Below, in pieces: positions 1 through 11,937 of a DNA stretch of 64,000 nucleotides. Source of the DNA: Leptodontidium sp. MPI-SDFR-AT-0119 (taxonomy: Eukaryota > Ascomycota > Leotiomycetes > Helotiales > Leptodontidiaceae). Under the pieces are notes generated by a model, which had not been told where the DNA came from, ran no database searches, and saw only the letters and a program-made list of their open reading frames with translations. Each line of letters begins with the position of its first letter. The first letter of the stretch is position 1. A program made the translations under genes and the position numbers. Location of the stretch: assembly GCA_020726505.1 (NCBI GenBank), contig JAHLEZ010000004.1:992001-1056000 (forward strand), in the 5' to 3' direction.

Positions 1-1021
1 CAAGCTTTGCCGTCTTCCCACAGATCCCACCAGACATCAGGTAAGTTGCCAAGGATCTTGACAGCCGCAATCAACATCTGGTCTCGGGTGGGGATCCCTC
101 GATATCGAAAGAGGCAAGAGCCAGTACGGATCTCGAATACTGTACATCCTAGAGCCCAGATATCGGAGCTCGTGCTCCTTGGGATCTTGAAGTTTAACTC
201 TGGCGCGCAGTAGTTCTTGGGTGTCCCGATATCCAACGAGGATTGCTCCCCCATAAAGGCAATTCCGAAATCGATGATTATGATCTGATCGGAAAGCCAC
301 TGGGGATCGACCAGCTTCATACTGATGGCATTGACCGTGTATCTAGGGCCCGAGAACTCGCCTATCTGGCCTGGTGATCTATGCAGAACTTGGGTCTGGG
401 GTTCGCCTAATCGCTCGTGAATCTCAGCAACATTCCACTCGTCGATGTTCGCAAGTTGGAGGAGAATATTCGCTGCAGTGAAGTCTGCTTTGATGTCAGC
501 TCAAGATTATCGACGAGGCAGTCAGAACTACCTCCATGAACGATCCCAGTCGAGTGTATATACGCCAGTCCCTCAGTAGCCTGCAAAGCTACCTTCCTCG
601 CCACATCACCCCTCAGTCTTCTCGTTCCACTGGTAAAGCCAGGACAGTCATTGAACTGCTTGATACTCGGTCCTCCGACCTCACTCACCACACACAGATG
701 GTTCCCATTCGGACCCTCGATCCAAAAATGATCCAGCATACTCATAACATAAGCCTTTCCCTCATGATCCTCGCTCTTCTTCAACCTCCTCAAGATTTCT
801 ACCTCGGGGCAATCACGTGATAATCTGGCAGCGAGAATCTTTAGAGCAACGTAGCGTTCACGAATGGTATCTCTCGCAAGCCAGACTGTAGCGAAGCCCC
901 CGTGTCCAAGTTTATGGATGACGATATAACGGCCCTTCTTGAAGACGTCATCCAGATGCACTGGGTGAAAGCCTCCTGGACGGTAGTTTAGCGTTTCCAC
1001 GCGGGGTGGTCGGTTCGCCAT
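1..1021 (-). CDS. SRPK-like serine/threonine protein kinase (3' end beyond window)
   Basis: Protein kinase of the SR-protein-kinase type, incomplete because the gene runs off the left edge. Exon 1 is 532-1021 and begins MANRPPRVETLNYRPGG. The second exon is 1-484. A 47-base GT-AG intron (485-531) splits the catalytic loop codon, so splicing gives HGDFTAANILL, the kinase HxD...N motif. The glycine-rich loop reads LGHGGFATVW, the VAIK lysine is in VALKIL, the DFG motif reads IDFGIAF, and the APE-like segment reads YCAPEL with SDIWALGC after it. The family splits its kinase lobes with a spacer and phosphorylates SR-type splicing factors. In fungi this subfamily is greatly expanded and most members have no known substrate. 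A second, damaged member lies at 57.5-59.0 kb. The start is the first ATG of the open frame. Confidence 0.88.
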
Positions 1022-1384
1022 GATGGGAATCGCATGGGCTCGTAGTAGAGACTTGGGATATAGTGTTTATGGGGCATGTTTGAATGCTGGAGGAGCATAG
1101 TAGAAGGGCTTTCCATCGTGAGATTGGAGTGGGATGTTAGAGCTGTTCTGGGTGACTAAGCTTTTCGATCGGTAGACCGCCAAGATCTGAAATAAGGTGG
1201 ATTCGAAACTCGAAATTTTGAGAATGCTGAAATGTGCAAGAAATGGACTGTGTTGGAAAATATACTTAGGAATCTGCTGTGGAATGTTGTTTTGGCACCT
1301 CGCGTTAGTTGAACTTCATTTGACTTCCCCATAGACAGAGGGACCTGGAAGGAAACGTTTGATGATGCCTTTGACATAAAGATG
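1022..1384. other. Intergenic gap, nothing recognised
   Basis: This gap separates the start of the kinase from the stop of the CoA-transferase, both on the minus strand. It must hold the kinase promoter and the CoA-transferase 3' UTR. I see no conserved reading frame or repeat. Confidence 0.5.
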
Positions 1385-2936
1385 TTACCTGACAGCACCT
1401 TCGGCTTTCAAAGCCGCTATTTGACTTTCGCTCATCCCAATATCCCTCAAGACCTCATCAGTGTGCTGCCCTAGCATAGGAGGGACACTTCTGATGCTGG
1501 GTTCGCTTTCGCTGTACTTGACAGGTGTGTTCACCATCTTGATGGGTCCACACGCCTCATGATCCATCTCCTTGACCATTCCTCTTGCCAGAGTGTGCTC
1601 ATGGCTTAATGTCTCTTGTACGTCATTCACTGCGGAGTAAGGCATACCGGAACCTTCGAAGATGTCTAGCCACTCTCGGGTGGTTTTGGTTTTCGTAATA
1701 GCTTCGATAGATCCGTCCAGTTCCATTCTGTTGGCAACACGTTGTGCGTTAACAGCGAATTTGGAATTGGTCTTCCATTCAGATTGGCCTAGGCCATCGG
1801 ACAGGATTCCGAAGAGGCGATCATTGCCACCTCCGAATAAGATATCTCCATCTTTGGTTTTGTAAGACTGATATGGAACGATGGAGGCTGTTCGAAGTCA
1901 AATAAGCACTATGAAAGTTGGTTTGGGACCTACGATGAGCTGTTCCCCATCGGCCGGTATCTTTCTCTCCACTGATAAGGCAACTGGAGGCAATGTTTGC
2001 CAATGTAGCCACTTGACAATCACTCAGTGCAACATCAATATGCTGTCCTCTTCCACTTCTTGCCCGGGCAATAATCGCTGCCATGATACTGTTGCTCGTG
2101 TACAATCCTGTCGTAAGATCCGTAACGGCAACTCCTACCTTGACAGGCGGCCCATCTCGACTTCCAGTGATATGCATCAGCCCAAATTCAGCCTCAACCA
2201 TGACATCATATCCAGCTCGGTTCGAGTATGGTCCAGTCTGGCCATAGCCAGTAATAGAAGCATATATCAAGCGTGGGTTGATCTTCGAGAGCGTCCCGTA
2301 GTCCATCCCATACTTCTTCAGACTGCCCGGTAGGTAATTCTCAACCAGAATATCACTCTCGGCAGCAAGCTTATGGAGGATCTCAACGCCAGATTTATGC
2401 TGGAAAGATAAGCCCAGCGACTTCTTATTCCGATTTACCTGCTGTCGTAAGCTTCGTGTAGCTTCGTGGACCGTGGGACTTGTACGGCAAGAAAATATGC
2501 GCTTTCACCTGCTCCCTCTTTTCCCGAACCTTCGATATATTTCGCGTATGGAGGACCCCATGCCCGTGTATCATCTCCCCGGGTGGGATGCTCGACCTTT
2601 ATTACTTCTGCACTGAGAGTCGTGAGTTCATGAATCGTAGTTCTAGGGTGGGGTAGATATATACCCAAGATCGCCGAGAATTTGCGTACAGTATGGCTAT
2701 CGACCTTCCAGTTAGCAAACCACTAAAGAATACGGATTAGGATGTAGATATACTCCTGCAAGGACTCTGGTCATGTCCAATACCTTGTACCCTTTCAAAG
2801 GGAGGATCATGTCGTTGCCAGCAACATCAGCAAAGTTCCTGCGCCGGACGTTGCAAAACGCCGAGCAAGAGCCATTAGAACTTCGCAGAGCCCTCGAAGC
2901 TGCAATGAACGATCGAGAGGGCATTGCGAAAGTCAT
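1385..2936 (-). CDS. Class III (CaiB/BaiF) CoA-transferase, mitochondrial SUGCT-like
   Basis: Family III CoA-transferase, which moves CoA between dicarboxylic acids (succinyl-CoA and glutarate or hydroxymethylglutarate in the closest eukaryotic group). Five exons join in frame: 2754-2936, 2665-2696, 2486-2612, 1934-2438 and 1385-1887, giving 449 aa. The N-terminus [20 protein letters not shown] is basic and hydroxylated, as expected for a mitochondrial presequence. The Rossmann-type start reads [20 protein letters not shown], followed by [14 protein letters not shown] and the [10 protein letters not shown] segment. [18 protein letters not shown] is the characteristic family motif. The C-terminal lobe ends [19 protein letters not shown]. 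All junction phases agree, and I see no lesion. The exact acyl substrate cannot be read from the sequence. Confidence 0.9.
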
Positions 2937-3506
2937 GATGTTGCAGAGGGGTTGTGTTGAGGTTAGAAGAAGCTTCGAAGATCTGGGGAATGGATGGAGA
3001 TGTTCTTGCCCGACTGCCGAGGTGGGATCGATCGTCTTCTCGATTTCCGATTTCCGATTTCCAAATTCATCCTTCCCACATCAGATTCTAGCCGATGTCA
3101 TGACTTCCACAACTGCGAAAACTTTCAGCGAAAGCATCATTGGATATTCTCAATTTTTATTTGAGGCTGTTTGTGTTAATCATTTAATGCTTCGATAATA
3201 AATTACTTAGATCAAGGGAACAGCATGGGAACTATGTTGGAACATTACTCGATCAACCTTCTTTTTCCTGCTTATGAGACGAATCTGCTCTATTCTCTGG
3301 CCTATTTCCGTTGAATTACCGTGCTCTATTGTTACAAAACTCTCATTTGAATCCCTTGGTCCTTCTGAACTCCCACACAGATCCAGCCGAACCACTCGAA
3401 GGTACGGGTGAGTATCCAAGCACGTTCTCTACAAACACAAGAACCAACATTGCATTTACTTCTCTTCCTCTTACTGCTTCCAATGTCACTGTATCATGCA
3501 AGAGAC
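2937..3506. other. Intergenic gap, nothing recognised
   Basis: This gap lies between two minus-strand genes and includes the CoA-transferase promoter and the 3' UTR of the upstream gene. The short open frames here show no family resemblance and no splice-consistent joins. Confidence 0.5.
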
Positions 3507-4549
3507 CTAATCCAAAAACAGACTCTTGCAACTTGATCTCCACAGTTGGAGGCTATTCCAGTTGTTAGCGATGACTCTTTGAAGACTTCCGCTCTTATGA
3601 GATGTGGTAAAGGATATTCGTACCCTGTTTACTCTCGAAGTATCTCCTCTACACCACCTTCTCAAGTACTCATCTAGACACGCCATGCTAGGTGCATGGC
3701 TTCCCTGAACGGTAACATTCATTCTGCCCTCTTGTCTCACTACTAACCAATACGGGGGTCTACGCATGAGTTCCTCCGGTCTTTGAATCGTCGAAATGTC
3801 CGGTATGGTGTCTTCTACATCTACTCGAACCATGTTCAGTCTCGTCTCGATGTGAGAATGTGGAGCCATCTGGCTCTCCGGCGATCCAAGATCAAGGTCT
3901 GCCCAGTCATCCGTGTCCGTCGGTAGTGAAGAGACGTTCGCGGGAGCACCAGAAGCTTGCATGGGCGGAGACGCATTGAACAGATTGATGAAATCCGTGG
4001 AGAATCCAGCAAGTGCAGTGTGCTGTTGCGGAAGTTTCCCATTTGGTAGCGCAACGATGAAGCACGACTTCCTTTTATGCCATACTGTTGATGGTCGCTT
4101 CGATGCTGTTGATATCTAGTTCTGTCAGCTCGGATCTAGATGCATTGATGGTTGATGTTGAATTACCTCGAGCGAAATCTCTACCCTGGATTTGCTTTGT
4201 AGGAAGTCTAGCAGAGTCTCTACATGGGCTTCATTCTCATTGTTCTCAAGCCATGAGAGGAATGCATCGCACCAAGCCAGAATCGTACTTGCAATATCAG
4301 GCACAAATGTCGACGAATCTGGGTAGTGTGCCTGGAGTGATTTCCACAGCATGGTCCATTCTGGGTCGATGAGTATTGGGTACCCCAGCGTGCTTGTCAA
4401 AGCTGTGGTTTTCACGGTCAAAGGGCAAGTGGGAGACTTGAAATGATCCCGAACATTCTGTCGGATTCGGGTAGGTCTGATAAAGTCAGTTGGTTTCGCT
4501 TGTGGCTTTTACAGTGTCGAGAAATTATCGAGACTTACAAAGTTGTCAT
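3507..4549 (-). CDS. Hypothetical fungal protein, 309 aa
   Basis: I do not recognise a family. Three exons (4539-4549, 4167-4476, 3507-4115) join with consistent phases and canonical splice sites. The first exon codes only MTT plus two bases, so the start depends on a tiny exon. An N-terminal acidic and aromatic segment (WTMLWKSLQAHYPD, AWCDAFLSWLENNENEAHVE) looks helical. The middle is Pro/Ser/Asp-rich, and the C-terminal part is basic. There is no signal peptide or membrane span. It lies upstream of the CoA-transferase on the same strand. The long frame kept across two introns makes a real gene likely. The last 40 codons could instead be intronic. Confidence 0.6.
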
Positions 4550-5205
4550 TTTCGGACCTTTCTATACTTCCTCACGACAGGACAGTCTTCGGTTGAATTT
4601 ACTTGAAATAAACAATGTTTCTGCAAGAAGCTGCTTCAGGAGCTTGCAAAAAGTCAAAAAGCTTTTCGGAGTCAAATTGAAGGGTGTGTGTGTTTGTTAA
4701 GTAGTTGAGGGGGTAGCCACAGATTTCTGAACCCCATTTAGTTCTGTCCTGCAGCCGAGAGACCTGATCCTTCAGCTGAAGTCTTGCTTCAAGTTTAATT
4801 GGCTAATTACAGCCACTTAGGGTCTAAAAAAGCCTCGTTTGAAGTTTGTTCAAGCCCCAATTAGTCAACAAGGCAGCAACGAATCTCCAATTGTTTGTTA
4901 GCTAACTTGGGATTGAAAATTATTTATTTTCAGTACTCAAGCTTCAAGCCTTTAACTTTCCACGGGACTGGGGTTCGGAAATTTGCGGCCACCCTTCTTA
5001 ATATATGCATGTAGAGGTGGAAATTCTTGAGCTGGTCTAACCCACATGTGCAGCATTCTTGGACTCTACAAATGGATATGAAATCGATGTTAGATTGTAT
5101 GGGCGCGGTGTTAAACCTGCAACTTCAGTTTCTGGTTCACTGGAAACTTGACCACGCCTGGGTCACGGGATCGTGAAGTCCATCCTGGCGGTGGGTGCAA
5201 GAGCC
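4550..5205. other. Divergent intergenic region
   Basis: This is the spacer between the 309-aa minus-strand gene and the plus-strand HET remnant. It is moderately AT-rich around 4790-4960, and I recognise no gene in it. Confidence 0.45.
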
Positions 5206-7074
5206 ATGGCTCAACCTCTGGAGACTTATCAGTACGACATCGTGTCTACTCAGAGCTCGTTCAGGGTACTAGAACTACTCCCGGGCCAGGAAGGCGATCC
5301 CGTTTCATGCTTGCTGCTTCCTGTCGACTGGTCCAATCCGTTGGAATATGAGGCCATCTCCTATGCTTGGGGCGATGCAAGGGATACGGAACGGGTCATA
5401 TGCGGAGAAGAAGAACTTGAGGTGAGCCGAATCCTTCATAGTGGACTCAAACATCTCCGGTTGCAAGATCGGTCAAGGTTTTTATGGGCAGATGCCATCT
5501 GGTAAGAAATTTTAACGGCAGTCCTCGAATTAGGTCACACGGTTCTGGTGGATTTTCTTCGAACATCTCGTGTGTACCTCGGTGGCATTGGGCCTGACAT
5601 TATTCTAGTATCAATCAGTCGAATAATCCTGAGCGTAGCAGTCAGGTCATTCAAATGCTGAGGATTTATCAAACCGCGAAAGCTGTTCTCGTATGGCTTG
5701 GACCAGATTCGGAAGAAAAACACGCCCAATGTGCCATCGACTCCATTCGAACAATCGCGGACTTCCTATGCCAAAAGGCGGATATCTCAGTCTCAGATCT
5801 TAGCTCCATCAGCAACATTTACCAGGAAGTTGTCTTCAAGAACCGTGACTCTCTCCCATTGCCTAGTGCATGCAACTTCAGTGTGAAGCAATGTGGAAAA
5901 CTCTAGTTTGGTTCTACTCCCATTCTTACTTTACTCGGGTATGGGCTGTACAAGAGACAAATGCCAACAAAGCACGATTCCTTCACTGCGGCCATGCGGT
6001 GATTGAATGGGACCTGGTCGCTTTGGTTGCTGGCTATATCATTATGGAAACTGCGTTCTCAAAAAGCATCGGCTTTACAAAAGCGAAATGCTGGTGGGCA
6101 GCTATCATGACAACCGAGCGTATCAGGCAACCCAAGAATTGGCTATTCATGCTATATCTCACATCCAATTTCGCCAGCACAGATTCAAGAGATCGGATAT
6201 ACGGTCTCCGAGGTCTCATGAACCTCTCCGGTGGAGTCAAGCTGCTGTATCCCAATTATGAAAAATCGAATATTGAGGTGTATCGAGACTCTGTAGAAGC
6301 AGGACTCGTTCACTTCCAGAACACGGATGTCTTGCTCTACTGTGCGGGTAACAATAACGAGACACCATCTTAGATTCCACGATGGGATCGACCCATGCTC
6401 TTCCGGAACCCTTTTAGATTCGGGAAAGTACTACCGTGGACACCTGCCGGGAAAAGGAAACCAGTTTGGAGTATTGACAAGTCAACCAATGTATTATCTC
6501 TATCTGGATTTGTCGTCGACCATATCAGGTACGCCGCACCTTATGACGAAAGCATCTTCGGCAATGCAACGATTCAATCAGACAAGGGCAATGAACACTT
6601 GAAACAAATTTTGCAAAGAATCCTGGCAACGATTGAAGAGAGTCAGTTGCAAAAACCCTTCAGCACCAGTGTACTTACTGCCACCGCATCATCCTTTTCG
6701 TTCGGACTGGACGATAAGAGCGACCCTGCAGCCGAGCGTCATTTGCTTCATAATTTTGTTGCATATCTGAAATTGGTGCTCGACGACGAAATCTACAACA
6801 AATACAGACCAGCAGACGTTTCTGATGAAGCCAAACACGCAAACGGTCTTGAATTCGGCAAGCCCGTTTGGGACTTCACCTATCCTGAGTCTAGCTTCTT
6901 CCTTACATAAACTGGACCTGGAGCCATAATCTACAGCGCGCTTTCGGTAGCAAGTACCCATTTGTCCTACGGCCGGATGGCGTTCATTTCCTTCTGAGGG
7001 GATTTGCCTATGTGCATGAAGTAATGCACGGGGAGCGAGGGGACTATGAAGAACAAATTGTTGAGATATCTTGA
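5206..7074 (+). pseudogene. HET-domain (heterokaryon incompatibility) gene, broken
   Basis: Remnant of a large HET-domain protein; such proteins act in self/non-self recognition and trigger cell death on fusion. The start MAQPLETYQYD is followed by EYEAISYAWGD, the HET signature. An intron (5502-5608) restores WADAICINQ. Later family landmarks are FTRVWAVQE, STDSRDRIYGLRGL, LFRNPFRFGK and YPFVLRPDG near the C-terminus. There are at least four lesions: a frame change at about 5878-5886 just before the EAMWKTL segment; an in-frame TAG at 6371-6373 where the family has Trp (PSW.PRWD); an in-frame TAA at 6908-6910; and a further frame change near 6940. Part of the C-terminal region also seems to be missing. 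No usable intron explains all of these. Confidence 0.87.
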
Positions 7075-7612
7075 AAATTGTCTTGAAGCCAGGAACTGAA
7101 CCCGCTTGGTGATGACTGACAACACGAGGCCATGGAGGCGACCAGTCACCACAGGGAGAATTGAGGATCGGGATTAGGGTCAGTAGTACCAGGTTGCAGT
7201 CGCGTCATTTATTTAGTCCCAGTAAGCATGGAAGAAGGTCCGGGTTTCCTTTGTCTCGTGGGAAGCTCATTCTTTGGCAATCCTTTAGCAGTAACGACTT
7301 TACGACCAGTGACTACTTTCTGTTATCAAAACAGCATACTGAAATTCAAACCGCAGTCATCCTCCTCTACATGCGAAATCGCAAAGAGATCTTAGCCTAT
7401 CCCTTTTTTTTTTTTTTTTTTTTTTTTTGGGAGGAGGCAGGCGTTCAAAGGCACCAGCACGTGACCGAGCAGTGGTGAGCCCGTTGATTGAGCGAACATC
7501 AATAGCAGTATCAACATCCAACATCGACGCCATCACCATCATCAATCTCATCACCGAACCCGGGTCATACCAGAACTAAAATCGCACATTCTGAACCGAG
7601 ACATTGTCCAGA
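7075..7612. other. Intergenic gap with a T25 tract
   Basis: The gap holds an uninterrupted run of 25 T at 7404-7428 and otherwise no recognisable gene. The last 150 bases must include the promoter and 5' UTR of the NIF3-like gene. Confidence 0.55.
7404..7428. repeat. Poly(T) tract, 25 bases
   Basis: A homopolymer of 25 T that may have arisen by slippage or mark an old poly(A) tail on the minus strand. No retroelement sequence is visible next to it. Confidence 0.9.
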
Positions 7613-8042
7613 ATGGCAGCTATTCTTTCTGCTAGTGTAACAAAATTCAGGCTCTTCTTCACCACGCCAGCACACAGTCTCGAAGCTTGCAAGGCCGCCG
7701 TCTTCGCTGCGGGCGCAGGTCGCTATGCTGGTGGAAAGTACACGGAGTGCTGCTGGAGCGTCGCGGGTAAAGGTCAGTTCCGCCCTGGAGATACAGCGAA
7801 TCCACACATCGGAGAAGTAGGCAAGCTGGAGCACACAGAGGAGGTTAGGGTGGAAGTGATGTGCTTTGGCGAGGAGACAGCTAGGAAGGCAGTCGCGGCG
7901 CTGAAGAGGTAAGTTAGTGTCATTTATTGTCCCTCACCTTGTATCTGGGGTTGTGTCCTTTCTGTGCTGCTCTGACGGACTTCTTAGTGCCCATCCATAC
8001 GAGGAGCCTTCATATGGTGTGTATGCGTTGTTGGATTTTTGA
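7613..8042 (+). CDS. NIF3-like (YqfO-type) domain protein, 116 aa
   Basis: Small stand-alone protein matching the insert domain found in NIF3/YqfO proteins. Exons 7613-7908 and 7988-8042 are joined by a GTAAGT...TAG intron. Family landmarks are FFTTPAHSLEACKAAVFAAG, the CCWSVAGKGQFRP segment, GDTANPHIGEVGKLE and the terminal AHPYEEPSYGVYALLDF. This is the usual length for the fungal stand-alone version. Full-length NIF3 proteins bind two metals, but the insert alone lacks those ligands. Its biochemical role is unknown. The frame is intact and the ATG sits just after a plausible 5' UTR. Confidence 0.88.
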
Positions 8043-9222
8043 GGTCAGGATACTTGGGGACAGGCTAGTGATATGTTGTCCTGGCAGCAGTTCCACTTAT
8101 GTTTGAAGTTCAGGGCCGGTAAGAATTGAAGGTGAGAGAAGCAAGGAGGCCAAATACCAGGGGCCAAGAACATCTTGAGAGCTCATTTGGACTTACCTAT
8201 GCCCATTCCCCCGCACAAGCTGTCAGGACAATGAGCATATTTCTCTCCGAGATGAGATAAATTCGTGGGTGGCAACTTGAATACTGCTTCTTCCTATTGC
8301 GTGATGTCCTCAATCCCTGTCTATTCCAATCAATTCGCAGGTTGAGACCAGGTCAAGGCTCTGCCATGGTGATCAGTGTCATTGATGCCTAAATTTGATT
8401 GCCGTATCAAATGCAAGAACACGAGCTGTCTGTTCACTGCAGATGCTTGATACTTCCATTCTCTAGGAATATTGAGTATTGACTAACACGGCTTCATCCA
8501 AAAACGCTCTATATTACTTCGCTTCTTTACTATCACAAGGTAATGTTATCTTCCGCACGAGTGTCCTGCTCGCCAACACAAATTGTACCAAATGCTCTGC
8601 ATTTAACCAATCAATGATTTCCACACTGCATCCCTCCTGTTGGTTGTGGAAAGTTTTTTCATGAATCTTCTATGACATATTTAGGTGAGACTAGTGAAGT
8701 CGGCTCCTGGTGTAAGTGGTTGCCATATGAGACTTCCGAGTTGCTACTTTGTGTTCTCTCTGATTTCCGTGACTCCCCGCCGGAAAAACAGACCTTTTCA
8801 TGTTTGCTAAAGTGAAATAAGAGTTCCTTCATGTAGGATTCAAGTAAGCCTGCGGGATCGTTGCAGCCTGTATTCCCTAAGCTCAGCTTGTCGAGCTAGC
8901 CAGGAACAAAAACGCCTTGTTTGAACCACTCTACCCCAAGTTCAACACGCCGTGAAATTCTGTATTCCTGTTGGTTAATACAAAATAGTTCTCGTGGTAG
9001 ATTTGATGATAGGATGCCAAGGTGCTCACCGACTGTTGCATTCACAAGGCTGTGCGAGGCTACCAGCCGCTGTGGCGCCCACAGGACGGGATGAAGTTCT
9101 TCACCATATTCATACCAGAAAGTACAAATAGTACCTTGGTAGACGCGTTCTTTCTGTTTCTAATTCACAGCAAGCAGTTTCACCTTCTTACATTTATCCC
9201 ATTAATATTCAAACAAAGCAAG
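8043..9222. other. Intergenic gap of 1.2 kb, nothing recognised
   Basis: No open frame here has a family match or joins into a longer product. The gap separates two plus-strand genes. Confidence 0.5.
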
Positions 9223-10321
9223 ATGTCCGCAGACAAAGCACCAGCTGAGAAGCTCCCACTTGCACTTCGCAAGAACGGTACGTCCATATCTGGCACTACA
9301 ACTGTCTCTGAGGATTGCACTGACATATGAATAGTCCGCGATGGATGGGAAGGCAAAAAAGCCGACCTGGAAGCCAAGCTTCTCGAGCAGCTCGGTGTTG
9401 CATGGACCTTAGAAGCCAACCCTCTCGTCATCTTTCCCTATGCGGAAGAAGGATCCTACGGCCATCATTCTCTAGGAGACTGCATTTTCGCGTGAGTAAA
9501 TTCCAGCTCCATCCAAAAGTCCCCAACCATTCTAAGAAATCCTCCCGTTTCTAGGTACTTTGACGGATTCATATATGGCTTGGGTAACTTCCTCCAATAC
9601 CACGGGGACAGCGGCAAAGACGAGCTGAACACCGTCTGCCCAACCCACACCGTCACTCTCATCCCATCAACCAAGTTCAGCTACTGTGGAACCGAAGTCG
9701 CAGACGGACAATTGAGACTCCTCTTCCACCCCAACAACCTCGGATCAAACATCAGCAACGTAGCTCAACTGCTCGCTGAGACCCTCTCATCTGCCCCCCA
9801 GCCCGACAGTGCCCCCTCGCTGAGCTACGCAGCTCGTCACTCCATCAAGACCGAATACACGCCCAAAGTCACCGAGCTTCTCGAGAAAGCGCAGAAGTGC
9901 CTCCAGAACCCCAAGCTGGAGTTCCAGCCAGATTTCGATGCCATCGGAGCGAAATTGAAGGGCAATAAAGATGCGAGAGATGACTGGGAGACTAATCTTG
10001 GCGGGTTTACGTTGAGCTATTTCGAGAGCTTTGTGAGTGTGCTTGAGAGGGAGAAGTTTGCTGAGGATGAGTTGTTGAGGGAGGGGTTTGCGGAGGCTGT
10101 TGAGAAGGGTATTGTGAGATTCAGAGTTGTGGATAAGTTGCCCAGTGGGTATAATGAGATCGTGCTTGATGATGGGGCCGTGGCTATTCAGGTATATCCT
10201 TTCCTCTCCTGGTTCGCTTGGTTATATGGGGCAGTTGCTGATCATATCTACCTAGACTACACCTGCGAACTGGGGGACGAACATCTACCACGCAGCCGAG
10301 AAGTTGGTCGACATTCTGTGA
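9223..10321 (+). CDS. Conserved hypothetical protein, 304 aa
   Basis: I do not recognise a named domain. Four exons (9223-9277, 9335-9491, 9555-10191, 10256-10321) join in phase with canonical GT-AG introns, and the last exon ends HAAEKLVDIL. The protein is soluble with no signal peptide. A segment rich in Gly, His and aromatics (EEGSYGHHSLGDCIFAYFDG) is followed by mixed alpha/beta sequence and an acidic helical C-terminal half (FESFVSVLEREKFAEDELLR). Codon use is regular and all frames agree, so it is almost certainly a real gene of unknown function. It has plus-strand neighbours on both sides. Confidence 0.8.
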
Positions 10322-11094
10322 AGTTGTGCATAGCACCATCAAGCAGTCTTGTTCCTGGCGCATGGTAGAATAGCCCCAAGTTCCCAAACTTAGAAATCAT
10401 GACTCCTAGTCTTAGTTGAACTTAGCTTTAATAGCTCATCCTGCGTTCATGCATCTTGTTCCTGATGGCGTTCAGCTCCTGCAGCCACACTTCGCTTGAG
10501 ACTTATATTTCATTTCTTTGCACTTCGAACCTGCATGGTCCCCGCATTAGTGCTCGGCATTTGTTGGGTATTTCGTAGTCATCATCACACCGAGTTTTGG
10601 ATTTAGGTTTCAAAGTCTGCCTCGTGTGGGGGTGGAGCCAGCTAGTGTGTTGCGTTGATAGTTTGGGCCGAAGTCTGCTAGCTTCCGCTCCAATTGGAAT
10701 CGATTAAACCGTTATGAGGCCACAAGGCACACACACATATCAGTGCATGCCGCTTTTGCTCGCAAAGCAATTGACATAGAGAAAAGCTCACGATCTGAAT
10801 ATCAACGCAACGAAACAACCAACTAAAGAAAATTTGAAAAGTGCATTTGAATCGTATCAGCTGTGCACGAAATAATTAATGATTTAATAGTTAATCAAGT
10901 AGTTCTTATTGTCGTTATAGTAGGGCTAAAACAATAGCTTGCGAGGGTCGCTTCTCGCTTGTAAAAGTGGCATGGAGGGGTTGATTTGGGTGTGGTGCCT
11001 CGTTGCCTCATGATCTTCACAATCAGCGACTCTTGATATATATTCCTTTCAATTGAACGATAAATCACGCAAAGACAAGTTCGGATTCTTCAAC
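10322..11094. other. Intergenic gap with TATA-like element
   Basis: Spacer between two plus-strand genes. It is AT-rich at 10860-10930. A TATATAT run lies near 11036-11043, about 55 bases upstream of the next start codon, and could be the core promoter of the GNAT gene. No gene seen. Confidence 0.45.
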
Positions 11095-11937
11095 ATGGAG
11101 AACGTGTACTTTCATTCCAAACATCCCTCTGATGAGCAGCTTTCCGAGGCGGCGGCATTCTTCAGCGCCAACTATGGCGTCTGGGGCCAGTCAGCTGTCG
11201 AAAATATGGGACCTAGTATGAAAATTGGTGAGCAAGTTTGTTTCTTTCCCTTCCATGAAGGCTCAAAAGCGGCATTGAGTGGCTCTCAAAAGTAGTGAGC
11301 ACGGTGGTGTATTCTTGAAGATGTTGACATCATTGTTATCGCAGGAGCTCGCGTCAAAATATCCCCAAAACTGCTGAGGAAGAAAATTCTCCCCGACGGT
11401 GGAGATAACACTTTCATCAGCACGGCGCGCGGGAATGAACTTCTAGGCATTCTATTCGCCACAAGATGGATGTACAAAGGGAAGAGCATTCTCTGGGTTA
11501 CGCAACTATGCGTTCACCTTGAGTATCGGAATGAAGGCATCGCCAAAGGTCTCCTGTCAGCCTTGAACACCAACGAGGACTACGCCATAGGTATCCTTTC
11601 TTCCCATCCATTTTCGATATCAGCAGTCGCTCGAGTCTTTGGCAATGGGCTGGAAGATGTTGATTTGTACACGATGAGGTTGGAAGCCAGAGATATCATG
11701 GCTACTTGTCCGGTGACGTACGTTAGAGATGCAAAATTGCGGGGGTCTTTGTTTGAGCATGAGCCGGAGGATGGGACTTTGTCATGTGCCGATACACAGT
11801 TCTGGGTCGACCATCGAGAACCAGACGAGGCGCTGAATCTTATTAAAGAGAAGGGGAGGCTTTGGCCTTTTGGACATCTACCTGAGGGGCACGAGTACCT
11901 GCTCTTGGTGAAGCTGAAGAGGGTTGCAGCGCCATAG
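11095..11937 (+). CDS. GNAT-family N-acetyltransferase
   Basis: Probable acetyl-CoA-dependent N-acetyltransferase of 241 aa. Exons 11095-11227 and 11345-11937 join in phase. The acetyl-CoA binding motif A is visible as WVTQLCVHLEYRNEGIAKGL, where R-N-E-G-I-A matches the Q/R-x-x-G-x-G/A pattern. The segment before it, NELLGILFATRWMYKGK, is the expected beta-4 strand. There is no signal peptide. The substrate is unknown, and such fungal GNATs act on amines, amino acids or drugs. The longer open frame upstream of 11095 has only a TTG, so the ATG at 11095 (MENVYFHSKHPS) was chosen. Confidence 0.82.
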
